A stretch of DNA of 64,000 nt from Cordia subcordata (GCA_028554755.1 JAPTOF010000005.1:17334001-17398000); one strand, 5' to 3'. Numbered from the stretch's first letter, positions 1 through 12,395 are shown. Notes: a model not told the origin generated them from the letters alone. Translations and numbers: made by a program.

Positions 1-526
1 TAAAAATTTTCTAGCTCACGTATTGTATTGGAATTGTGATTATCTTAATAATATAACTAGTAAGTGATTAAGATTAATATAATTGTTCCAAGAATTAGTA
101 TTTTCTTTTGCTAAAATCTGTATCCACTAGAGTCATTTTCACACAAATATTACTCTTTATATTGCCGTTAAACTAAACAATATTTTAAGGAAAGATTGGG
201 GGTTTGTATATATAGATTACCCTAAGAATTATTAGATTATAGTATTACTTCGATTTATGACTTCAAAACTTGAATCAAGCCTTGCTTCCTGCAAGTCATA
301 TATATATGCTGACGTCTATATACGCCATGGGCTTTGGCTCACTTGCGTTCGGGGCATCTTGTAAACATTGTAGGTTCTCGTTTATCAGGCCAAGCCGAGG
401 TTATGCTGGGCCGTATGTAGGCCCATATCCATTCTAGCTCACGCCCAAAACTAGGCCAGCTTAGATATCAATCCCTCCCTGATTGAAACTCTGGGGTTTT
501 ATAGATAGTAGATAGGGTGTAGGCTG
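1..526. other. Intergenic sequence at left edge with promoter-like motifs
   Basis: No coding region is recognisable. The first 300 bases are AT-rich. Positions 407-412 (TGGGCC) and 420-425 (GGCCCA) are site-II-type motifs bound by TCP factors in plant promoters of housekeeping genes, and a GGGGTTTT run follows near 493-500. These could belong to a promoter whose gene lies outside the window to the left, but no start codon or exon is seen here, so this stays a weak inference. Confidence 0.3.
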
Positions 527-529
527 TTA

Positions 530-925
530 GGCTATCTCCAATAGTTTTTTTATTTTTTCCTCAAAATTTAAGTAATTTGAGTTATTTTCTTATAATTTGG
601 AATCCTTTATTTTCAGTTCTACTCCAATAGCTCTCCTATTTTTTATCAAACTCTCAGTATGAGGAATTCCTATTTTAGTTTTACTCCAATAGCTATCCTA
701 TTTTAAAATATTACAGTCTTAAAGCTATGGGAAATAGGGGATCGGATTTGGGTTTTGGCTTTAGGAGATGAAAAAAAAACCCTATATATGGGTGTTTTAT
801 TTTGAGATTTTGAAAAGACTCAAATTTTGGAGGATGAGATAGGGGAGCTGTTGGAGCACATTAACACCAATCACTTCCCTAAATATGGGGTTTTTTTATG
901 TTTAGGGTTGTTGTTGGAGTAAGCC
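530..925. mobile_element. Tourist/Harbinger-like MITE
   Basis: A 396-bp non-coding element. Its left end reads GGCTATCTCCAATAG. Its right end, read in reverse complement, is GGCTTACTCCAACAA, giving imperfect terminal inverted repeats. It is flanked on both sides by the trinucleotide TTA (527-529 and 926-928), the target-site duplication expected for PIF/Harbinger transposition. The interior repeats 'ctccaatag' motifs and has no transposase, so it is non-autonomous. A partly similar stretch occurs near 42170-42290. Confidence 0.75.
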
Positions 926-928
926 TTA

Positions 929-3900
929 ATATCTTCTCAAATAGATTGCAAGATTTATACCAAGTAATCTCCATTATATGTATAGTGATTTAAGCTTAAC
1001 TATTAGCTTATTAAACTATTGAGTTTAACTAACTGATGCCAAAATACTTAAACTCGTGATGACAGTGTTAATGAAATTAAACCATTATAAATTGAATATA
1101 AATCTCACGTAAGTCAACATGGGACTGACGTCACCAAATGAACATGAATGAGTTCATAATAAGGTAAATCATTCTTTCTGATGACTTTGGTTAAGTTTCA
1201 AGGTTTAATGACTTGTTTTGCCCTTAAAGTAAGCAGAGGCAACATAGGAGCCGCAATTTCTGCTGCCAGGAACGCAAGAAAAGCAAACATTCACACTCAG
1301 TGGTTGATTCAACAAAAATATACATGAGAGAGAAGAATGTTTGCTGCAAAATTGTTTGACCATTTCATTCTCTCATAAGCCTACTTTTGCCCACCATTTT
1401 ACATAAAGTACTTCCAGTTTCTAATGCATAGCAGTAGTCGGCAGTAGCATTCTTAATGTTAAATTAAGTTCCATAATTTGAGGGCAAGGTTGCTTTAATT
1501 AACTAGTTACTTGAATATGCCAACACAGTAATCTCACATGTGCTCTGTCCACACACATGATTCACATTTTAGTGAGTCAGCTGAGGAAATTGGAGATTGG
1601 AAGTTGGAGAATTGTTTAAATCATTTATACGATATTCAATTTTCTTTGATTTTGTGGATTGGACGTCTTTAATTCAAGTTGACTTTTATAAAATTTAATA
1701 TATCGCACTTTCTTTTCAAGTTAAAAGATTCATTTGAAATGATAGAATTACTGTGCTAGAAAACCTCATGTGAGCTTCGTTTTTCGATATCTAATATTCA
1801 AATTCTAGTAGAAGTTTTCAACCCTTGGTCACATGTGCAAGAAGAACTAGTTATCTCCCTGCAACTTCGACCGAGGGTACGGATTTCTTATGCAATTATG
1901 ATGCCGGTTTAATTTGACTTAACATCAAAAAGAATCATTTCTAGCTAATAGTTCCTAGGACATAAACCTAGGGTCATAGATTTATAAAGGAGGTGGAAAA
2001 GGAAACCCTATTTAAAACTTTCATAATTTAAGAAAATATATCATATAACATTGAAATAATAAAAGTTAGCGAGAGAAACTTCTAATTTTAGGTGCTTATA
2101 AGCACTCAAATAAGCATTATCAAACACCCTCTCTAATTCTCTAAAAAAGGGTATCGGAGTATCCTACAAATTATCCTTATTAATTGGAAAGGATTCAAAT
2201 CATTAAAGTTGAATACATGAATGTATTGCAAATTGATCTTTGATACTTTTCACATACAAAATGAGAAATTCACTATTAGACACAGGTCTAGTGGTGGATA
2301 ATTCTACTTCTACATCAAATTGGCTATGTATCAGGCTATGCAAATGGGAAGGAAATGAATGGTACGGAAATAACAACCGGAGAGAGCTTGTAATAACTCC
2401 TTGGTTCCCCGCTCTTATTTGTTTGTCCAACCCCACAGAGATGCAAAACTCTTTGTTTTTGAAGAAAAATATGAATAAGTAAAGCAATAATAATGCAATC
2501 CGAAATATTATAAAAGTAAATATACTCTTTTTGCTTCCTTTACGTACCATGTTTACTTAAGGACTTATATAAATGTATTGGAATAAGAATGTTTGGCTTT
2601 TACAATAAGTAGCTCCAAAAGTTACATGGCATTGAGCTCTTCGTGTTACATTGTTTCAGATGTACGTATATGTAATATCTTCAGATCTGTGCTCTCTTGT
2701 GTCAACTCTCTTGAAAATCTAAACCGTGTGTCCATTTAGTAGATCTGTTTTACAGCCATATATCCTTTCATAAAGCTGGCTTTGTGATAATAGCTACATA
2801 TATACAGCTGTGAAATTCTTCTAAACATTTGCCAAATGTCCAATTCAAATTATTATACAGCTCTCCAAATTTCTTGTATATCATTTTATCCACGGTTTTC
2901 ATTTTTATAATAATATTACAGGGGAAAATCTAATAATACTGATAAGTTATACGCATGAATACGAATTGATACGAAATTCACAATAATTATATTTCTTTTG
3001 TAATATTATATAATGAGGATTTTCGAACCCTTTACATAATGATATAATTAAAATTTCGAATTTCATATACTGGTCATTTCATTTCTACCGCAGAAAAGTT
3101 TAGTACGACTAAACATAAGACCAAGAGAATTAATAATTTACAACACAATTAGTAGTTTCTTGCCCTCTGATCTTCCGTAATTAATTTCAATATTACATGC
3201 AACTTGAGCTAAAATTGTGTCGAATGAGTATTTAACTATGGGGATTATGGAAAACCTTACTTATATGCACTTATCGCTATATAATATTCTCTTGAAAATA
3301 AACTGAAAAAGAAATTCTAATAAAGTTTAAATTAAACCATTCTCTTACTTTCCTTGAATCAGGTACTTAACCATATATACTACTACATTAAGAATAATAG
3401 TCTTAAAATAAATTCAAATTAAGTAATTCTATATTTAAAGTGAGTTTTTCGTTAAAAAAAAAAATGTTCCCATCGTGAGGAACGTGTCCCAAGTAATTTG
3501 CAATTAATAGACGACTTTACGTATTTATTACTACTGATTGGTCATCATTGAAAGCTAGATCTCCAATGGTCGTACAACTTTATTAGTTTACACTACCTAA
3601 TCAACCGAAATACCAAAATGAATGACTGCAAAATCTAGTAGCATATCCATTAGACTTGGTGAATAATTAATTAATAAAGAGGAGACTTAAAGTAATGGTA
3701 CCCCTCATATTCAATGAAGCCATTCCAAGTCAAAACTACAGGTTAAAAAAGGAAAAAAAAAAAAAGAAGAAGAAAAAAGAACAACACAATGGGTAGCTAT
3801 CGTCAGAAAGTGTCCAAATTCAAAATAACAAGCATATTATGAAGAGGAAGAGACTACCATAAATAAATCTATCAAAACTTTCGAGTTTGAGATATTCTTA

Positions 3901-4499
3901 ACTGAACTAGTGCATGTATTAATTAGGCAATCATGCATGTCACTGTATTGCGAGAGCTTTCAATTTTTGAGCCGATTTGGTATAGTTTCTTTAACAAGCT
4001 AAAAGAAAAGGAGATAAATAGATGGAGTAGTGGAAAATCAAGAAAACAACCATTTGGTTATTTTATAGACAAAAGTTTAGTAGCAATTAACAATGAGAAG
4101 ACATGAAATTATACTGCAAGAGGAAAACCTTAAATTTCTCAAAAGATAACAGAAAAACTAATAAATATTTCTTTACAGTGTTGCAACCCTCCAAAATTTA
4201 AACAGTAAAGCCTTAAAACTTGATCGTCTTTGGCTTTATGATTCACTCTTGTGGGTCATGTGCCTCAGCTTCGACCATGATAACATGGGCTCCATGACAA
4301 AACTTATACCTCCCAAAACTTCAAAAGATCATACAAAATCTAAGTTGGCAAAACAAAGACAAGAAAATATCTAATCAAGTGTATATAAATATATATATAG
4401 TGTGTGTTTTCATGGCTGTCCGAGTCCAAACCCCGAATTGGCCTGCGAGCAAGATTGGTGTGTTGCAATGTGGACGTAATCAGTTGACTTTGTACTATT
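929..4499. other. Gene-free AT-rich intergenic region
   Basis: No supported gene. The region is AT-rich with scattered homopolymer runs. A short half-element near 2090-2140 (TGCTTATAAGCAC followed by AAACACCCTC) resembles one end of the inverted-repeat element at 10008-10130. An open frame of 115 codons on the minus strand (2203-2550) has no recognisable domain and is not called as a gene. The sequence just below 4500 is downstream of the IDA-like gene. Confidence 0.4.
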
Positions 4500-4838
4500 T
4501 CAATTTTTGGGTGAAGAATCCACAACTGAGTTGTGCCTCTTGGATGGGCCTGAGGGAGGGACAGGAGTCCCTTTAGGCAACGAATGGAAGAATAAGCCTT
4601 TGGGCAACTCGTGCTTTGGCGGATGCTCCAATGGCTTCACCGAGTTCTGATCCTCCATCATTGTTCTACTTGTCCCGGTGCTAGAGCCAATTACAAGAAG
4701 CAACATAACCAAAAAGATCTTGATCATATGCCATGATACATGTAAAACTTTTGATGATGATGATGAAGAAGAAGAAGAAGAAAAATGGTGAGAAGAAGGA
4801 AAAGCCATGGATGAGCCCTTTTTGCTATGGCTTCTCAT
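4500..4838 (-). CDS. IDL: IDA-like (IDL) secreted peptide precursor
   Basis: An intronless 112-residue precursor of the INFLORESCENCE DEFICIENT IN ABSCISSION family. Processed IDA-family peptides bind HAESA/HSL receptor kinases with SERK co-receptors and control organ shedding, lateral root emergence or stress responses. The C-terminus carries LPKGTPVPPSGPSKRHN, whose PIP core PVPPSGPSKRHN (residues 92-103) differs from the IDA core PIPPSAPSKRHN at only two positions. A hydrophobic segment at residues 39-51 (IKIFLVMLLLVIG) fits a signal peptide. It is preceded by a serine run at residues 20-29, unusually long for a secretory n-region. Met11 (codon starting at 4808) or Met38 (4727) could be the true start. 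Nine residues follow the core, ending in SSPKN. The PVPPSG variant and the tail suggest the IDL6/IDL7 side of the family rather than IDA itself; that assignment is inferred. Upstream, an (AT)n run at 4884-4903 may serve as TATA. Confidence 0.88.
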   Translation of the reverse strand: MRSHSKKGSSMAFPSSHHFSSSSSSSSSSKVLHVSWHMIKIFLVMLLLVIGSSTGTSRTMMEDQNSVKPLEHPPKHELPKGLFFHSLPKGTPVPPSGPSKRHNSVVDSSPKN

Positions 4839-4883
4839 ACCAATGTACTTGTGTGTTAGGTTAGGTTTTTCTATCTAAGCTCA

Positions 4884-4992
4884 CATATATATATATATAT
4901 ATAGATGTGTGTGTAAATGTGTGTGTTTTTGTGCGTGTATATGTGTGTGTGATATTTGTATATATACTATAATATTATGTGTGTGTGTATGC
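4884..4992. repeat. AT and GT microsatellites upstream of the IDL gene
   Basis: An (AT)n run at 4884-4903 is followed by interrupted (GT)n tracts to about 4992. They lie 45-155 bases upstream of the IDL start codon on the minus strand, so they overlap its probable core promoter or leader. Length polymorphism here could affect expression; that is inference. Confidence 0.6.
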
Positions 4993-7900
4993 ATGGGGAA
5001 GCACAAAAGGTTGGCAAAGTAAGGGATGCAAAGGGTTGAGAAAGTCAGGAGATGTGAAAAGCACGCAAATGACTTAAAAAACAATGTTGAATGTCAACTA
5101 TTAAGCCAAAAATGAGGTTGGAGAAAACAAAACGAAAAGAAATGTAATTCGATGCCGGCAAAACTATTTCTTTGAGGTAGTTTATGAAAAGTCAATTAAG
5201 GAGAAATTTTTTTCCTTGAAATTCCTTGCACGTATTGTACAAATATGTAGAATTATTTATTAGCAAGTTAACTACGTTGCAACCTTAGCATGACAGTATT
5301 TTAGAGGATTAACAGATTTAATATTCTTTATTACGAGGTGTTTCATAACTATAAATAATTGTGAAAGTCTTTGAACGATCCATATCAAGAAATTATGTTT
5401 GACGTACGTAAAAATTGAAAAGGTTTTTTCTATTGGCAAGCAAGTTCACGCTTTCACGAACAAGGAAATAAGATAAGACTAACTATGAATGTTAAGCTAG
5501 ATAGATTAATTCATTCTCTGGCGGAACTTTTTAATGTGATTCGTATATGCTTATGTGGTTTAATTTTTTTTCGAACACACTAGCGTTAGATAGTTCACAT
5601 TAATATGAGTGGTCTTCGTGTATTCTTATTCTCATTTTTCTTTTCTTTTCTTTTTCTTTTCCGCTGTTATATTTGAAGTCTAAAAGTTATAATACACTGA
5701 CTGACTGACAATTAAGATGAGATAGTTATTAGTCTACCAAAATTGAACCATTTATTGAACATAGTCTTCATTTAAAACTTAATCATTACTAATTACTAAT
5801 TAATGATCATCCAGATTCTCTATATATTCAGTGTTCATTAATAATATTCTCCCGATCCCTCTTTGAAGAGCGTTCTCATGTTTCATTGGAAGAAACAACT
5901 AATTTTTCCTCTAATCATAATAAGTTATCGAAAAACAAAAGATAAGAGAATTCGGGCGGCAAAAAGAATAAATTCGATAATTATATTGTTAATTTATCAC
6001 TATATATAATATTTTTACATAATAAAAATCATAATATTTCAAGAAATATAAGTCAGTTTATGAATTTTACATCTGATTATGGATGCCTACAATTAATGTA
6101 TGTTTGCGTATGAAGCTACCATAAGAGACCGAGCTTCATGGGGTCCCCACTAATGTGGGATTACAACCATTTTAGACTATTGACATATTGATTTGGTGCA
6201 TATTTAATCCTTAATGTCACTGAGATTTTGTCAAACAAATCACTTCAGTGAGTACTAAAAATCAACGATGCTAAATTAATAAAAAAGCATAGGCCTAGCT
6301 TAGCTACCAATTATTATACAAACCCATTGGCCACAAAATTAGGGTAAATAACTAGCAAGCTAGCATATTTCTTTAAGTCTTCTTATAGTTTATCATAAAT
6401 GTAAATTATTATCTTGTTATCCCATTTTACTGACCGTGTGTACTATACATTTGAAAACTATAGAAAAATTCCTTGTCCATTTTAAAATTATAGAGAAATA
6501 AGATACACTTATAACAGATAGAGATAGTGTGTGAAACAAAATAACTTAAGAATTGAAAAAAATAATATACAAGCACGTCACCATTTTGAATGGATGCTAC
6601 CATTGAACAAGTGGCATAAGTGTAATAAATTTATACAAGTCAACTTTCAAAAGCTATATATCTTAAGCTATCTTAATCAATCATATCTAATCCACGTCGT
6701 TGGCAAGACAAAAAGATATGAAGATTGATGGCATTACATTAAGCATAACGTATTAAAGTTGGCAAATTCAGTGACCAAATGGAATTGAGTTGTTGAGAAA
6801 ATGAACCACGAGACAAGTTCTTGATGACGACGAGGAGAAATTCTTCACATGAATATATTTTCTAATGCCGGTGCCAAGACTTGTTTTAATGACTATTTGG
6901 GATACCTGTGGTTCAATGCTTAAGCTTTAATTAGTGAGAATTATGCGCTTCTATCTTATGATATATCAACAATAAAAAGAATAATTCAAAATCTTATAAA
7001 GTTAGTGTTGAAGTCTAATTATTACATTTATTCTAGCGTTCTCTTCGCGTATGATCTAATTTGAAAAAATAATTATGAATATGAGAATTGAAAACTGAGT
7101 TAGCGAGATTGGAAAGACAAGTAGGTAATTTAGTTTTAGGTTTGAATTTCATAAGAATCATATAAGTCAAAGCGTCAAATTCTCTATCTAGATATATAAA
7201 AAAATTCAATTAAATGAGTCGTTAAATGACAATGGAGCTACAGGTCTTCTCGATCACAGAGGCAAATTCAAAGTGACTAAGATTTCGTTGTTTTTTTATA
7301 CAAGTGATGAGTGCAATGCATAAGCAACAAGAAACAAGAGTTGAAATTCTGGTGCCACTCTACCTTGCTCCATATGGAAAGATTTTGTTGTGTTTAGAAC
7401 TTTGAATAACCTCCTGCACACGCACAACACACAGACACATAATATTTGGCTGTGTTATGTTGCAAGCTAGGACCAAGTCTTATTTTGATTTGAGTAAAAT
7501 GTATTTTAACTCTCTCGTATTTTTTCAAATATGCATAAATTTTTTTTGCTATTTTAGAATTCGCTAATTCTTCTATGCTATAAAAATTATCATACAATTA
7601 CTCAAAAAATTAAACTTTTTGTTGCAATATTCTCTATAGTATAGGCATTTAACGAATTCTAAAAGTTTGACTCCATCTTATTAGATTCAAATGAGTCACT
7701 AAAATAACAAGGATTTTACTATTATTATTAGTCATGTAATGCATAGGACCACTTCCCAGAATATGTTTCCCCATGAAATCCAAACATATGTCTGTGAACA
7801 ATGATTAAAAACAAAATCGGAGTATCCAACCTTATTAGGCGGCACGCTGATCTAAGAATGCTTGGAGTCAATTATTAATTAATTATCTATATATAGAAGC

Positions 7901-8102
7901 TTCAAACCCTTTTATCATTTTTCTTTTAAATAAAAAGCATAAGTAAGACGTTATTCGCAACGATATACCCAAAGAGTTAAGACACGACGAATTGGCATAT
8001 CTTATTACTTGATTTTTATCTTTTTTTTTAAATTGACTCCATTTATGTGGTTATTCAAATAGCGAATCATTAATCAAAAGTATTAAATAGTAAAGAGAAA
8101 GA
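4993..8102. other. Gene-free intergenic region
   Basis: AT-rich sequence with no exon-like stretch or recognisable protein on either strand. Short open frames, such as 6531-6728 plus and 7394-7597 minus, have compositions expected of AT-rich noncoding DNA. No tRNA or rRNA is seen. Confidence 0.4.
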
Positions 8103-8829
8103 GTGGCGGAACTAAAGAAGGCTAGTAGGGGCAGCTGCCCCCAACCCAAAAAGAATAACAAAGGATAAAATTTTTGTATATTTATTTATTAAAAAATAAA
8201 ATTGTATTTGTATTTGCCCCTTTAACTCAAAAGAAAATAATAATAGTAAGATTGTATCTTTATTATTTATCTCTTTATTTAAAAAAATATTAACATTAAT
8301 TAGCAATCTAAAAAATTTCAAATATTGTTACTTATTTAGTTTATTTTTGATGATTCTAAATAATAACGTATCATCCAACTTTTTTACTGAAAATTTGATT
8401 GGTAATGTTTAAATTTTGACATCTTTATTAATTACTTTCTTGAAAATAATACATTTACTAATAAAAAGATGTATCAATGACTTAAGTATTAATTCTTATG
8501 GATTTTTTACCATATAAGAGAAGATGTCAAGGGAGATGGATAGATATACAAGATATAACTTTTAGAGATCAGTTGATGAAAAATAGTTATTTCTACATGT
8601 ACTCAAATTTAAATGTGTTTTTGAGAATAAGAAATATTTTTTGTTCACTTTAGTATATCATGCATATTTTACAATTTAATGAGAACAGATGAATATATAT
8701 AATATATATACGAATTTATAATGCATTTGTTTATTTTCTATACATATTTTATTAAAAACCTTTTCTTTATTTTTTTCAAGTAAAATAAGTTTTTAATATT
8801 TCGGCCCCACGCTAAAATCCTGGCTCCAC
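8103..8829. mobile_element. Degenerate non-autonomous element with GTGGCGGA-type ends
   Basis: The left end reads agtggcggaactaaagaagg and continues into a palindromic GGGGCAGCTGCCCC. The right end (about 8803-8829), read in reverse complement, begins agtggagccaggattttagc. Together they resemble the common plant end sequence GTGGCGGAGCCAGGATTTT. The interior is AT-rich with no intact coding region. No convincing target-site duplication was found, so the exact ends and superfamily are uncertain. A related start, gggcggagctaggacc, occurs at about 55221. Confidence 0.4.
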
Positions 8830-9134
8830 TGAGTAGAAATGCCAGTTAGAAGACAGAGAGTAAGAGCGTGTAAAACGTTAGCACCAATGACATAGAAGAG
8901 ATACAGATCGTGGTCTAATAAAGACCAGAGACCATGAATGTGTTTTTCAAACACCATATCATATCATATCTATCTAAAGGCTACAAATTTTTCTTATATA
9001 AGTATGCATTCTAATGCATTTTTAAATAGTTCAATGTTGTGTAATATTTATAATAAGGGATCAAAAATTTAAACTCTAAATTTTTAATTATAATAGATCA
9101 TTATTCAATCATGATCGTATATGCATCCAATTAA

Positions 9135-9251
9135 GAGCCTATTTGACTCTGCTTATTTTGTTGCTCATAAACACCTAAAAAAAATATTTTTTTACATACT
9201 TTTTACTATTTGCAGTTTATAAGCTCCAAATATGCTTAGCCAAATAGGCTC
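9135..9251. mobile_element. Small MITE with TAA target duplication
   Basis: A 117-bp element with terminal inverted repeats GAGCCTATTTG and CAAATAGGCTC, which are exact reverse complements over 11 bases. It is flanked by TAA on both sides (9132-9134 and 9252-9254). Ends and target duplication fit a Harbinger/Tourist-type MITE. A diverged relative lies at about 32328-32431. Confidence 0.7.
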
Positions 9252-9278
9252 TAAGTAGCACCTCTTATTGAGTTTGAT

Positions 9279-9391
9279 GTATATATACATATATATATAT
9301 ATATGTATATATATTGTATGTATGTATGTATGTATGTATAACCAAGTATATATATGTATATATATTGTATGTATGTATGTATGTAAAACCA
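9279..9391. repeat. Duplicated (TA)n(TGTA)n microsatellite
   Basis: A compound repeat in which a block of TATATATGTATATATATTG followed by (TATG)n occurs twice in tandem, separated by 'taaccaag'. The overlapping short open frames on both strands are artefacts of this repeat. Confidence 0.7.
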
Positions 9392-10007
9392 AGTTCCTTA
9401 TTATGTATTTTGTTGGTTTTGGATCGAGTTTTAGGCTGCTTTATAATTAAACATGCAAAGAACTTTTGGGACAAGCCCATTTAAGTTGTAATGTTGGAAA
9501 TTAGATGAAAAAAAGATCCCAGCATAGAAGATTCTTGTTGGCCCAGGATTAACATTCCATGCCGATGTTAAAAGTTAAATACGCATGCCTAACCTATAAT
9601 TAACATCTTAAAAGAATAAAATTAATTGATTTTTCCATTAATCCACCATTCAATAGAATTGTGAATCGTAGACCCTCCCACTTAGAACAAAATCATAAGA
9701 TTCAAGTTTCATTATCTATTTTAAAAGTCCACTGACGAAAGTAAGGTCTTGTAGGTTAGAGTCTTTGTCTCGTGTGTTTATTTGTCTAATTAAAATCTCT
9801 TCATATCAAAGACGAATACTTTGATATTGACATCAAAGGTTCACCTTATATAACTTCTTTATGAGGCATTGCTAAGGATCATGGTTGTCTGGATCTTGCA
9901 TAACCTCCCTAATTCATTATTTGTATATCCTTTAACTTTTATATGCTTCAGCAAAAATTGTATCATTTGTGTAAATAAATTTCTGACTATAAAAGAGAGC
10001 GAGTCAA

Positions 10008-10130
10008 GAGGGTGTTTGGCTTTGCTTATTTAGTGCTTATAAGCACCTAAATAGTAAGAAATATGTGAGAGAGTATTTTTTTTAGTGCTTTTTTTTTAAG
10101 TGCTTTTAATAAACAAAGCTAAACACCCTC
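10008..10130. mobile_element. Small inverted-repeat element (MITE)
   Basis: A 123-bp element beginning GAGGGTGTTTGGCTTTGCTTAT and ending ATAAACAAAGCTAAACACCCTC. The two ends are near-perfect reverse complements over about 22 bases. The GGGTGTTTGGCT start is typical of small hAT-like or Harbinger-like plant MITEs. No clear target-site duplication is visible, so the superfamily is left open. Confidence 0.65.
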
Positions 10131-10366
10131 TTACATATGCGTAATTAATGCATACTGAGTACGAATATCCGTTTACGTGGATTGGAAAACAATAATCATC
10201 TTGTAGATGCTGATGTCCAATGTGAGACTTTGGGACCTTCAACTCAAAATTAATGCTGCTTTCTCACATTTATCTACCATTGAACATGACACTTTGATCA
10301 AGTAGAGGAATCGTAGGAAAAGATCAATGAACCTTTAAGCAGAAAACCAATGGGTGATTTAAACTT

Positions 10367-10581
10367 TTTCTTTTTTTTTTTTAACAAAGAAAATCTAGCT
10401 GACAGATTAAAATATCAGAAAAATCGGCAAAATCCGATCACTAATTGGTAAACTTTTGGTGTGTAACACGTTTCCCTATACTGAGCATTATTTAAGTCGA
10501 GGGCACTCATCCAAAGAAAAAAACTGGATTCGAACCCAAGTCACAAGTTGTGTTTATTTCCAGCTAACATTTATAAGAAAT
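10367..10581 (-). mobile_element. SINE-like insertion with imperfect target duplication
   Basis: On the minus strand this segment has a perfect Pol III box B (GGTTCGAATCC, plus-strand positions about 10534-10544), an AT-rich body and an A-rich 3' end (plus-strand T run at about 10369-10382). The flanks AATGGGTGATTTAAACTT (10349-10366) and AATGGGTAATTTAACTT (10582-10598) are near-identical and read as a decayed target-site duplication. Box A is weak. A tRNA-derived SINE is the best explanation. Confidence 0.45.
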
Positions 10582-10891
10582 AATGGGTAATTTAACTTGA
10601 GGGAACATTTCATGAAATACTATACGAATTGACTATTACAATAAAAATGACAAGTTTAACCAACTGGGTAGATCTTTTTTCTTTAATTATTATATAACAC
10701 ATAATTTAACGATTATATAATTTAAAGCAAGCTCAATATAACTTCGAGTAATGTTAGAGTTGGAATTTTATAGTCTGATTTCATATGAATGGAAAAACCA
10801 AGATAATGGCACCATGTATATCTCCAATTCGTTACACATTTTAGTACTAAAATCCACCAAAACACAAAACTAAGAAAAGTCAATATATTTT

Positions 10892-10964
10892 TAAGGTCCA
10901 TTTCGATTAGTTTATTTTTAAAGTTTTTTTTTTATAATTAAAATAAGTCAATCCAAATAAGCTC
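10892..10964. repeat. Fragment of TTTGGATTA-type inverted-repeat element
   Basis: The ends 'ggtccatttcgattagttta' and 'aagtcaatccaaataagctc' resemble the ends of the larger elements at 20408-20641 and 30583-30803. It is probably an internally deleted relative. Confidence 0.35.
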
Positions 10965-11999
10965 TTGTGTTCTTCTACGTAATATGAACCATCATTTTCA
11001 CCATAAAATTAGAAATTTGCACACAATACACCTAGATGTAAAGGTTCTTTTTTCTTTTATTTTTCTGTTTAATTTTGTCTAAACTATCAAGTTTTTGAGA
11101 AGCTTATTATATCTATTTATTTCTGAAGTTTAGATCCGAAAATAAATATTTAACTGGAGTTTCATGATGCCACCTTGCTCTTATTGAAAAAAGTCATGGT
11201 TTTTTTCTTTTCTTTTTTTTTTTGGGTCAAAAGTCATGCTTAATACTCTAAGACTAATTCATTTATTTAAAAAATACATAATGTTCTCACTTGTACTCTC
11301 TCTTTCTCACACATGGTGCATTCTCTCTTAGTACGTTATCTCTCACACACAGTTATCTATTGCTTTCTCTTTCACACAGTCAGTGCACTTTCTCTCACTG
11401 CGTCCTCTCTCATTTGTTTTACCATTTTATGTGTATGTAGAATATTTCACTTGTATATACATAATGAGGGAATGTTTCGACCCAACTTATAACATTTTGT
11501 GAGTGCAGGCACTACCTGATTTTTTAGTCTCGCTCGACGTGGGTCTGATTTATTCGTGGTTGGGCCGAGAAATTCAGGGTGTACTCTAACTGGCTAAATA
11601 TCTTATTCCTATACAAATTCTAATTACTAATTTTCATGGACTCCGCTGCCTCCATGGTTATTTGACCAACTTAAAGAGGGAAATACTATACAAATTCTAT
11701 CTCAATTTATCTATATCCGTCTACTCTTAAGTATGCAATTCAACCTTCAACACATACATATTCGATCTAATGCTGAGTTGTTTTAGCCGGTACTACACTG
11801 ATGTTTCTGAGTTGACTCAATTAACTTATCATTTGTTTTAGATGTGATATTTAGGTGGTACCACCTCAGTACGAGGCGAATTTGACTAATAATCTTAATA
11901 TTATCAACACACGTGTGCGCACATGTGCCCACTGCACACATAGACATATATACAATTTTCTTTGTAATGTCAATTTGATGGTAGTCATGAAAAAGGCAA

Positions 12000-12395
12000 A
12001 TTTCATATATAGTCTCTATTGTTAATAAAAAGTGTGATTTTAGTCCCTATTGTATCAAGAATAATTAACTTGGTCTTCAATGTTCGTAAAAGGTGCAATT
12101 TGGTGTCTATTATTTTAAAAGTGGCGTATTTAGTCCCTGATATTTATAAAAATTATCAATTTGATTTCCATTTTGACCTTTTAAAGTGGTTATGTGTTCA
12201 AATGACCAATGAATGGGAATGAAACCGACTCTTTTTACAAACAATAAGGATCAAATGAGTCACTTTTAAAATAATATAGATTAAATTGACACTTTTTTTT
12301 ACAAATATTATTGATGAAATATGTTACTTTTAACATAAGAAGAACCAAAATGATATTTTTTTTTATAAATAATAAGGACCATTTATAATTTTTTT
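12000..12395. repeat. Fold-back repeat with 'tttagtccctattg' ends
   Basis: The left arm (AGTCTCTATTGTTAATAAAAAG and further in TTTTAGTCCCTATTG) is matched in inverted orientation by the right arm (TTATAAATAATAAGGACCATTT). The motif 'tagtccctattgt..aaaaagtg' recurs several times within each arm. A related fold-back lies at about 61965-62345. No protein is encoded, so it is probably a non-autonomous DNA transposon; the superfamily is not established. Confidence 0.5.

Noticed and set aside
2203..2550. 115-codon minus-strand open frame with an N-terminal hydrophobic stretch
   Set aside because: No recognisable domain or peptide-hormone core. The hydrophobic run reflects AT-rich DNA, and the opposite strand is also open.
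9192..9480. Tyr/Ile/His-rich open frames on both strands
   Set aside because: Translation of a (TA)n(TGTA)n microsatellite.
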